Of a stretch of DNA of 39,462 nt, positions 1-6,043 are shown in pieces. Every line of letters starts with the position of its first letter. The first letter of the stretch is position 1. Position numbers and translations under genes: made by a program. A model generated the notes under the pieces. That model did not search any database, was not told where the DNA came from, and saw nothing but the letters and a program-made list of their open reading frames with translations. This DNA is from JACJYE01 sp964432875 (GTDB lineage Bacteria > Bacteroidota > Bacteroidia > Chitinophagales > Saprospiraceae), in NCBI GenBank assembly GCA_964432875.1, contig CAYSPJ010000040.1, forward strand, positions 1-39,462, written 5' to 3'.

Positions 1-1245
1 TACGCCCGCACCGAGTTCGGTATGCGCTCCATCTCTCATGCGGTGGCAGCAGAACTGACGGCAGGCGCCAGCGGCACCGATTGGGGGATCAAGTTCTATG
101 ACCGCGTGGTGCGCCGCCCCGACGACATGCTCGAAATCATGGCGGCGTTCAAAGCCATCGGTGGCAAGAACCCGACCAATGCCATGAAAAAAGGGTTTGC
201 CAATGCTATTGGCCGTTTCGACGGCTACCAGTTGGCCAAATACCGCGGCGAGGGCAAGGGCTTCAAACTGGTGGACCTGGTGAACCTCGTACGCCCGGTG
301 CCGACCGAGCGGAATGCCGAAGCACTGAAAGCCCTCGTGGCCGACACCTTGCGCAACACCGCTACCTGGGAGGCTCAGATGACCCAAGCGGGTAAAATGG
401 CCGACACCGCCGAGGCGAAAGCCGAAATGAAAGCGGGCGTGTGGGCAAAACTGCTCGCAGAGCGCAAACTGGGCTACCTGGCTTTGCTGCGCAACCTGCG
501 CAACATGGCGGAAGTAGACCACAAATTGGTGCCCGTGGCTGCAGAAGCACTCACCAACGAAAAAGCCATCCGTGGCTCGCTGGTGATGCCTTTCCAGATT
601 TACATGGCGTACACCATCATGAAAGGCATGGGAAACGTGCAGCTCATGGCGGCTCTGGACCGCGCGCTGGAGATCTCGCTGGACAATGTGCCACGCTTCG
701 ACGGGAAAACCCTCGTGGTGCTGGACGACTCCGCCTCGATGACCAGCTCGATGCGCGGGCAGTATGGCCGGAAGTCTTGCATCGAAATGGGGGCGGTCTT
801 CGCCGCGGCGCTGGTCAAATCGAACGATGCCGACCTGATGCGCTTCTCCGACACCGCGTCTTACGTGAATGTGCGCAAAGGGCAGAGCGTCATTGAGATG
901 GCCGATCGCCTGATCAAAAGCGCCGTGTCGGGCGGAACAAACTTCCACGCCATCTTTGAGCGTGCACAGAAGAGGTACGACCGCATCATCATCCTGTCTG
1001 ACATGCAGGGCTGGGTAGGATACTACGCGCCTACCGCCGAGTTTGAAGCATACAAAAAACGCTTTGGGGCCAACCCATTCGTTCATTCCTTCGACTTGGC
1101 GGGATACGGAACGACCCAACTGCCTGACGACAAGACCTTCCTGGTGGCCGGATTTTCCGACAAAGTGTTCGACACCATGAAACTTGTAGAATCTGACCGC
1201 CGCGCCCTGGTGAACACCATCAAGGCGATGACCTGGGATGCCTGA
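1..1245 (+). CDS. TROVE/Ro60 (Rsr-type) RNA-binding protein, 5' truncated by window edge
   Basis: The frame is open from base 1 (YARTEFG precedes the first Met at 22), so the N-terminus lies outside the window. Numbering from that Met, residues 1-225 resemble the helical TROVE ring of Ro60 proteins and 229-400 form a von Willebrand A domain. The MIDAS metal site looks intact: DDSAS at 235-239, Thr306 in GGTNF and Asp327 in LSDMQGW. Ro60 orthologues are ring-shaped proteins that bind misfolded RNAs and small Y RNAs; in bacteria they work with exonucleases such as PNPase in RNA decay and stress survival. That is family knowledge; here it is supported by a structured RNA and a tRNA array immediately downstream on the same strand. 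TROVE proteins usually have about 500-540 residues, so roughly 100 are missing. The family assignment is firm; the function in this organism is inferred. Confidence 0.93.
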   Translation, partial: YARTEFGMRSISHAVAAELTAGASGTDWGIKFYDRVVRRPDDMLEIMAAFKAIGGKNPTNAMKKGFANAIGRFDGYQLAKYRGEGKGFKLVDLVNLVRPVPTERNAEALKALVADTLRNTATWEAQMTQAGKMADTAEAKAEMKAGVWAKLLAERKLGYLALLRNLRNMAEVDHKLVPVAAEALTNEKAIRGSLVMPFQIYMAYTIMKGMGNVQLMAALDRALEISLDNVPRFDGKTLVVLDDSASMTSSMRGQYGRKSCIEMGAVFAAALVKSNDADLMRFSDTASYVNVRKGQSVIEMADRLIKSAVSGGTNFHAIFERAQKRYDRIIILSDMQGWVGYYAPTAEFEAYKKRFGANPFVHSFDLAGYGTTQLPDDKTFLVAGFSDKVFDTMKLVESDRRALVNTIKAMTWDA

Positions 1246-1269
1246 CCGCATGCCCAATGACTGACTGAC

Positions 1270-1433
1270 GACATGGCCCGGCTGCCTTTGCCTAGCATAA
1301 GACATGAAGACGCAAGTCGCATGGCTAAGCATGGCACAAAATACCAAATGGGTGAATTCCGCCGCAAGGCACCCCATCCTGCGGGCTGGGTGCTGAACGG
1401 TGGGGGAAAACGCTCGGCAGCCGGGCTTTTTTT
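1270..1433 (+). ncRNA. candidate Y RNA-like structured RNA downstream of the Ro60 gene
   Basis: Bases 1276-1286 (GCCCGGCTGCC) are the exact reverse complement of 1416-1426 (GGCAGCCGGGC), so the two ends of this stretch can close into an 11-bp stem followed by seven T at 1427-1433. Inside the stem is a stacked hairpin: TGCC 1289-1292 with GGCA 1333-1336, TAGC 1293-1296 with GCTA 1324-1327, CATG 1303-1306 with CATG 1320-1323, then GAC-GCAA-GTC 1309-1318. A second hairpin pairs GGGT 1350-1353 with ACCC 1371-1374 and GCC-GCAA-GGC 1361-1370. Known Y RNAs have paired ends, internal modules and a 3' oligo-U, and in bacteria they are often encoded next to rsr. No -7 box is visible just upstream, so processing from the Ro60 mRNA 3' end is possible. 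It may instead be only a structured 3' UTR. Identity as a Y RNA is inference. Confidence 0.5.
1412..1433 (+). terminator. Rho-independent terminator after the Ro60 gene
   Basis: A local hairpin GCTCGG (1412-1417), loop CAG, CCGGGC (1421-1426) is followed by TTTTTTT (1427-1433). The same 3' arm can instead pair with 1276-1286 in the longer 11-bp stem, so the terminator and the candidate RNA share sequence. Confidence 0.65.
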
Positions 1434-1461
1434 GAAAAAACGAACGGATTTTTGCTGATAT

Positions 1462-1534
1462 GGTTCCGTAGCTCAATGGTAGTAGCAGTGAGCTGTTAAC
1501 TCAAAGGTTGCAGGTTCGAGCCCTGCCGGAACCG
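1462..1534 (+). tRNA. tRNA-Asn (GTT), slightly irregular
   Basis: The acceptor stem GGTTCCG (1462-1468) pairs perfectly with CGGAACC (1527-1533), discriminator G1534. The T arm GCAGG-TTCGAGC-CCTGC is canonical. The anticodon loop CTGTTAA (1493-1499) gives GTT, Asn. Two oddities are visible. The D stem keeps only GCT/AGC (1471-1473 with 1484-1486) because of what looks like one extra base relative to the usual GCTC...GAGC. The base of the anticodon stem is a G1488-A1504 mismatch. CCA is not encoded. It lies 28 bases after the Ro60-side terminator and 14 bases before the next tRNA, so it is probably transcribed with the array. Confidence 0.85.
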
Positions 1535-1548
1535 CTTAGGCTACACCA

Positions 1549-1619
1549 GCGTGTGTCGTTCAATGGCAGGATGCCGGGCTTCCAACCCGGGGATGTCGGT
1601 TCGAGCCCGACCATGCGCT
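1549..1619 (+). tRNA. tRNA-Gly (TCC)
   Basis: All four arms are present: acceptor GCGTGTG (1549-1555) with CATGCGC (1612-1618, two G-T pairs), D arm GTTC/GGAT, anticodon stem CCGGG/CCCGG around loop CTTCCAA (anticodon TCC at 1581-1583), and T arm GTCGG-TTCGAGC-CCGAC. This is the only member of the array that looks entirely regular. No CCA is encoded. Confidence 0.9.
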
Positions 1620-1703
1620 CTGATTGTTTCACCAAATGTATTTCTCATCATGAATGAGATCCATCGAAAACGCGGGCTTGAGCACGCAAAAGACACTTAG
1701 CCC

Positions 1704-1777
1704 GGACTCGTAGCTCAATTGGCGGTAGCACCGGTCTTTTAAGCCGGGGGTTGTGGGTTCGAACCCCACCGGGGGTA
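1704..1777 (+). tRNA. tRNA-Lys (TTT)-like gene with a defective acceptor stem
   Basis: The anticodon arm CCGGT-CTTTTAA-GCCGG (anticodon TTT at 1738-1740) and the T arm GTGGG-TTCGAAC-CCCAC are intact. The 5' acceptor strand GGACTCG (1704-1710) matches a typical tRNA-Lys, but the 3' strand is CGGGGGT (1770-1776) instead of CGAGTCC. That leaves G1705-G1775 and A1706-G1774 mismatches and several wobbles. The D stem is reduced to GCT/AGC with an enlarged loop, as in the Asn gene. It may be a decaying tRNA, a tRNA decoy or mimic, or affected by assembly error. CCA is not encoded. Confidence 0.65.
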
Positions 1778-1817
1778 CTGATTCTTCAAGCGCAATCTTT
1801 TCGTTTGCGTACACCTG

Positions 1818-1891
1818 GGTATTGAAGCTCTCGGGGGAGAGCGCCCTGTTGAAACCAGGGAGGGCAGTGTTCGACTCCTGCGATGCCACCA
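1818..1891 (+). tRNA. tRNA-Phe (GAA)-like gene with an irregular T arm
   Basis: The D arm GCTC-TCGGGGGA-GAGC (1827-1842) and anticodon arm CCCTG-TTGAAAC-CAGGG (1844-1860) are perfect; the anticodon GAA is at 1851-1853. GGTATT (1818-1823) pairs with GATGCC (1882-1887), and a CCA triplet is encoded at 1889-1891, unlike the other three genes. The T arm reads GCAG-TG-TTCGACT-CCTGC: deleting T1868 would restore a perfect 5-bp stem, so there is a bulge or insertion. The acceptor is then one pair short. The gene ends 35 bases before the convergent PcfJ-like gene, with no obvious terminator between. Confidence 0.62.
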
Positions 1892-1926
1892 ATTATAAGC
1901 TGTTCAGCCTACCTGCTAATCGATGC

Positions 1927-3567
1927 CTAAAAGCCAAACGTTAACCCATTCTCTTCCGCCCATTGCGCTATTATATCCATGTGTTCACCGGTGGGGAGTG
2001 CATTGAAACGGGCCCTTGATTGCACAATGGTTTTATTTCTAACCTCTATCGTTACCCATTTTTTACCCCTCGACGACAGGGACCATATAAAAGCCTCACG
2101 ACGCCTTACACGATCCACATAAGTACCCACGCAATGCCCCATAATATTACCCTCTTGTTCTAATTCCCAGCGGAATAACAATTCACGAATGGTATACCCT
2201 TTATCCTGTGCCCAAGGTTTTATGGTGGGATGTGGCAACCAAACATCTTCATTCCCTCTCGCATATTCAACTCTTGCTCTTGCTAGCGCACGTTCTTCGA
2301 TCCGCGCATAGTAAGTGTCGGTGGCTTCCACCAATTGTCGAAACGATAGATCAGTCAGGTTGGCAAGTGGCTGATCGCGTAGTATATGAAACACATACCC
2401 TACAATCTTTCTTTGAAAATCCTCATCATACTCTTCGAACAAAGGATTGGACAGCTTTTGAATCATTGGGGCCCAGCGGCCTAATTCTGCCTGGAGCGCC
2501 TCCGGATCGTCGGGATGCCGCATATATTCACCGACAAGGTGGCGAAGCCCGTAGCCCGCCCCTAAGGATGCCGCATAGAGATAGAGGTACCAATTGGTTC
2601 GGTTTTCAAATTCCATACGGATAGGCAGGCTCACAAATTCGCGTGCCATACGGCGGGTGAAAGGGAAGGGCAGGCCGGACACTTTCCGCACACTGCCGCC
2701 AGTAGCCAAAAACCGAAACTCCGGGCTGCCGAAGTAGAATTTTTTTTCGTCATTCCTGAACTGAACGCCATTATTCCACCAGATGTGCAGAGGTACATAC
2801 TCAATGATGGTTTCAAAAGGCAGTTGATAATAAGGATCATCTGGTTCGGCTCCCTCGTCCGATTTCAAGGCATGGTTTTGGAAAACGAGAAACCATTCTG
2901 CCACTCGGTCTATGTGGTATCTGTAATGATATATTGCGAGATCGATTTCGGGGAAGAACTCGCGCATACGATCCAATCTGTAAATCAAAGCGGGCATAGC
3001 AGTTTGGACATAACTAGCCAGCAATGCGGGCGTCTCATCAGTAATGCTGGTAGGGTATAGCATCAGCAGAATTTCTACGCCAACAGCACCAATATCGTAG
3101 TAGTCGTCCTCCGTGTGCGGCTTCATGGCAATCCAAAAATCAGCTATTGCACGGATATTGGCAGCATAAACCTCCTTAATTTTATTCAGGGTTGTAATAG
3201 AGATTTCATATATCGCGCCGCTGCTGAGCAGATGCCGCAGCATGCTTTTATCGATGCCAAGTTTGCCATACAGTGCATAGAGCACCTTCAGGCGGATAGG
3301 CTGGCCTGGTGGCACTTCAATGCCTGCCGTCAGCTCGGCCAAGAAATCCGCTAAAAGCGGCTGCTGTACCAAACCTACGTCTGCAAAAAGCAAAGACATG
3401 GGTGGTTTCTCCGCTTGTAGGCTGATGAAAATATAGTAAAGCTCCTCCACGCAAGTCGGGTGCAAAAATGGCGCAAGCGCTGGCAAAGAGAGGCAGTGCT
3501 GCATTTCTGCAACAAAGGCGTTATCCTCGATTCGGAGCTTGTTGATGGCAGATGCAAATCCCTGCAT
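1927..3567 (-). CDS. PcfJ-domain protein with a long unrecognised N-terminal region
   Basis: The protein has 546 residues if translation starts at the ATG at 3565-3567; the frame also extends to a TTG at 3633 that would overlap the upstream gene, which is less likely. The last 70 residues (from about 476) carry MGHCVGTY, an Arg-rich turn, TIEV and Q-SRARFN, the pattern of the PcfJ-like domain. PcfJ was named from an enterococcal conjugative plasmid, and its biochemical role is unknown. The first 470 residues are mostly helical with no motif I recognise. No signal peptide or membrane segment is seen. It follows the TonB receptor gene by 55 bases on the same strand but is convergent with the Ro60/tRNA array, which is its more suggestive neighbour. 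Confidence 0.78.
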   Translation of the reverse strand: MQGFASAINKLRIEDNAFVAEMQHCLSLPALAPFLHPTCVEELYYIFISLQAEKPPMSLLFADVGLVQQPLLADFLAELTAGIEVPPGQPIRLKVLYALYGKLGIDKSMLRHLLSSGAIYEISITTLNKIKEVYAANIRAIADFWIAMKPHTEDDYYDIGAVGVEILLMLYPTSITDETPALLASYVQTAMPALIYRLDRMREFFPEIDLAIYHYRYHIDRVAEWFLVFQNHALKSDEGAEPDDPYYQLPFETIIEYVPLHIWWNNGVQFRNDEKKFYFGSPEFRFLATGGSVRKVSGLPFPFTRRMAREFVSLPIRMEFENRTNWYLYLYAASLGAGYGLRHLVGEYMRHPDDPEALQAELGRWAPMIQKLSNPLFEEYDEDFQRKIVGYVFHILRDQPLANLTDLSFRQLVEATDTYYARIEERALARARVEYARGNEDVWLPHPTIKPWAQDKGYTIRELLFRWELEQEGNIMGHCVGTYVDRVRRREAFIWSLSSRGKKWVTIEVRNKTIVQSRARFNALPTGEHMDIIAQWAEENGLTFGF

Positions 3568-3622
3568 TGATTTAGTTTTAATTTGCGTAAGCGATTTAAA
3601 AGTACGACAAGTAAACTCCCCC

Positions 3623-5956
3623 CTAAAATTCAATCCGATAAGCCAAAATCGGGATTAGCCCGAGTTGAAACTTCTCCACGATTTGGCCTTGCCGGGCGTC
3701 GAAGTAGCGGAAGGCGGCATTTTGCGCGTTGGTCAGGTTTTGGATATCCAGGGAGAGGATAGCGTTGGCTTTGGCGCGGTTCCAGCGGCGGTAGAGGCGC
3801 AGATCGGTGCGGAAAAAAGCCTTTTGCGGGATGGAGAAAGCTTCTTCCTCGCGGAAAACGGTGCGCCCGGCCAAGGCCGAGGCTTCCACATCGATGGGCG
3901 TTTCGCGGAAGCCGCCGATGAAAGCCAGGCGTCCATTGAGCCCCCAGCTCGTCAGGCGCTCCCCTTCCTTTTGCTTTTCCCACTCTTTGCCGGCGGTGAA
4001 GTTGGCGATGTAGTTGCCGTTAAAGCGGGTATCGCGCCAGTTGCCGTCGCTGCCCTGGTATTTCGATTCGTATAAGGTGCCGTTGAGCAAGAAGAAATAC
4101 CCGCGGGCAAAGTAATGCTGCACGCTAAGCTCCACGCCATAATTGCGGCCCGTGCCCTCATTGGCCAATGCCCATGGCGGCAGGCTTTCCAATAGGTTTA
4201 GGGCGGAGAAAGCATTCTGTTCCACCGCGGCAATAGGCACACTGAAAAGGGCTTGATAAAAGGCCTCCGCTTCGAGCACTGAGGATGTACTCAACGTTTT
4301 TCGATAGCCCAATGCCAAATGGTGAGCACGGGTAAAGCCCAAGGAGTTGGGGGCCGCTGCCTCTACAGCGGGTTGTGCAAAATACAAGAGCGGCGGCTGC
4401 AATTGGGAGTGTAGGCCATAAGCCAGGCTGAGTTGTTGGCCATGCTCCAGTTGCCATTCCAGCGCCAGGCGCGGCTCCAGCGCCTGGCTGCCATTAAACG
4501 CGAAGTACATCAAATGCAAGCCGGCATTCAAGCTTACGTTGGGTAACAGCCGGGTGTGCCATTGGGCATAAGGCTGCCACAGCAGGCCACTGCCGTTTCC
4601 GCTGGCCAGCGTGTCGATGGCAGCATCGATGGCGAGGAAATCATAAGCCTGCCGGGATAGCATCAGGCCCAAACGCAAGCTGCCGCGGGCCAATTTGTGT
4701 TGCACCCAGCTATGCAAGGCAATCCTTGCCTGCAGCTGTTCATCTAGCTCCCGGAGCTCCGCTTGGTACTGCTCGTCCAGCAAGCTGCCGCTGCGGGTGC
4801 TGTTGGCAGCGGAGGCGACCACGGAAGTATGCCACAAGCTGCGCTTGCCTAGCGGGCGGGTGTAAGTGCTGCCGATGGCCCCCATCCTGGAGCGGAAGAT
4901 GATGTCGTAGCGGTCTTTTTCAAACTCCCAGACACTGCTGTCCCGCTCGGCGCGGAAGAGGTTTTCACTCAGGCCGCCCAAGCCGAAAACCGTCCACTCC
5001 CCACCCTTTTTGCCCGGAAAAGCTAAGTGGAAAGACAAATCCTGAAAGTTGATCTCCTCATCCCCCAGCTCGACGCCCAGGTTGCTGAGCAGGCCGATGG
5101 TCGAGTAGCGGTAGTTGGCCAAATAGGATGAGCCCCCTTGGCGGGAAAGCGGCCCTTCGGCGGCCAGGTCCAGTCCGATAAGGCTGGCTTGGAAGGTCTG
5201 CTCGTGGCGTTCGTTGTTGCCGCGGCGCAAGCGCATGTCCATCACCCCGCTGAGGGCGTTGCCATAAGCAGCAGGGAAAGCCCCGGTATAGAACTGCGAA
5301 GCCCCCAGCATCTGAGCGCTCAGCATATTGACGCCGCCGCCGCTCTGGGTCACCCGGTCGCTAAAAGTGCCGGCATTGGGGGTGTGGTTGGGGTTGACGA
5401 TGTCCACGCCCTCCAGCCGCCAGGCTAGCCCATTGGGGGAATTGCCGCGGATGACCAGGCCATTGGCCTGATCGTTGTCGTTGACCACCCCGGCAAAAGC
5501 TGCCGCCAGGCGGGCGGGGTCGAAGAAAGTAGCGGGGAAGCGCCGTGTCTCTTCCACGGTTATGGTCTTTACGCTCAAGGGGTGCATCGGGCGGCTATCG
5601 CTGCGCGATGCCCGCACTTCTATATCCGACAACTGGGCAGCTCCAGCGCGCAGCTCCAGCTTAAATACAGCTTCTTTGCCCGATTCCAACAGCACCTCCG
5701 GCAATAACAGCCGCTCGTAGCCGACATAGCTGGCCTCCGCCTGGTAGCGCCCCACCGGCACCCCCTCCAAGCGGAAGCGCCCTAGTGAATCGGCAACCGC
5801 GCCATATTCCGTATCCAGCAAGCGCAGGGTGGCGCCCGCCAGGGGCTGCCGCGTGTCCGCATCCACAATAGTGCCGCGCAGGGTCTGCACCGGCAACTGG
5901 GCAAGCAGGGGGAATAGGCCACTCAGGCATAGGCCAAGGGTAATCGAAAACTTCAT
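3623..5956 (-). CDS. TonB-dependent outer membrane receptor
   Basis: The product (777 residues) starts with a signal peptide (residues 1-19, ending LLAQ). A carboxypeptidase-regulatory-like beta-sandwich follows at about 25-105 (LRGTIVDADTRQPLAGATL, then GRF and YVGYE turns). A plug domain spans about 120-235 (the NGLVIRGNSPNG and GVDIVNPNH segments are typical), and the rest is a beta-barrel ending in a short aromatic C-terminal strand (YRIEF). TonB receptors import large ligands (siderophores, glycans, peptides, vitamins) with energy from TonB-ExbBD. No SusD partner is adjacent, so the substrate cannot be called; at under 800 residues it is shorter than SusC-type receptors. A TACCTTTG box lies 55 bases upstream of the start codon. 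Confidence 0.92.
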   Translation of the reverse strand: MKFSITLGLCLSGLFPLLAQLPVQTLRGTIVDADTRQPLAGATLRLLDTEYGAVADSLGRFRLEGVPVGRYQAEASYVGYERLLLPEVLLESGKEAVFKLELRAGAAQLSDIEVRASRSDSRPMHPLSVKTITVEETRRFPATFFDPARLAAAFAGVVNDNDQANGLVIRGNSPNGLAWRLEGVDIVNPNHTPNAGTFSDRVTQSGGGVNMLSAQMLGASQFYTGAFPAAYGNALSGVMDMRLRRGNNERHEQTFQASLIGLDLAAEGPLSRQGGSSYLANYRYSTIGLLSNLGVELGDEEINFQDLSFHLAFPGKKGGEWTVFGLGGLSENLFRAERDSSVWEFEKDRYDIIFRSRMGAIGSTYTRPLGKRSLWHTSVVASAANSTRSGSLLDEQYQAELRELDEQLQARIALHSWVQHKLARGSLRLGLMLSRQAYDFLAIDAAIDTLASGNGSGLLWQPYAQWHTRLLPNVSLNAGLHLMYFAFNGSQALEPRLALEWQLEHGQQLSLAYGLHSQLQPPLLYFAQPAVEAAAPNSLGFTRAHHLALGYRKTLSTSSVLEAEAFYQALFSVPIAAVEQNAFSALNLLESLPPWALANEGTGRNYGVELSVQHYFARGYFFLLNGTLYESKYQGSDGNWRDTRFNGNYIANFTAGKEWEKQKEGERLTSWGLNGRLAFIGGFRETPIDVEASALAGRTVFREEEAFSIPQKAFFRTDLRLYRRWNRAKANAILSLDIQNLTNAQNAAFRYFDARQGQIVEKFQLGLIPILAYRIEF

Positions 5957-6010
5957 TTGTCGCTCTGTTTAGATGAAGAGAGTTGGCATTGAGCTACCCT
6001 CTTTGAGCGG

Positions 6011-6018
6011 CAAAGGTA
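6011..6018 (-). promoter_or_regulatory. -7 box (TACCTTTG) for the TonB receptor gene
   Basis: The minus strand reads TACCTTTG, matching the Bacteroidota -7 consensus TAnnTTTG. It sits between the protease gene end and the receptor start, predicting a leader of about 50 nt. No clear TTG -33 element is seen about 20 bases upstream. Confidence 0.5.
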
Positions 6019-6043
6019 GGAAATGCTGCGCTTTGCTACCCAG

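Noticed and set aside
1462..1505. Similarity of the Asn tRNA's first half (GGTTCCG, GGTAGT, GTGAG, CTCAA) to vertebrate Y RNA 5' ends.
   Set aside because: The full tRNA cloverleaf explains the sequence, and the matches are short and differently spaced.
1629..1892. An 87-codon minus-strand frame with a protein-like stretch.
   Set aside because: It runs antisense through the Lys and Phe tRNA-like genes; its sequence is that of a translated tRNA region (VPPVGFEPTTPGLKDR is a common artefact).
3568..3633. An N-terminal extension of the PcfJ-domain protein from a TTG at 3633.
   Set aside because: It would overlap the end of the TonB receptor gene and uses a rare start; the ATG at 3567 is more likely.
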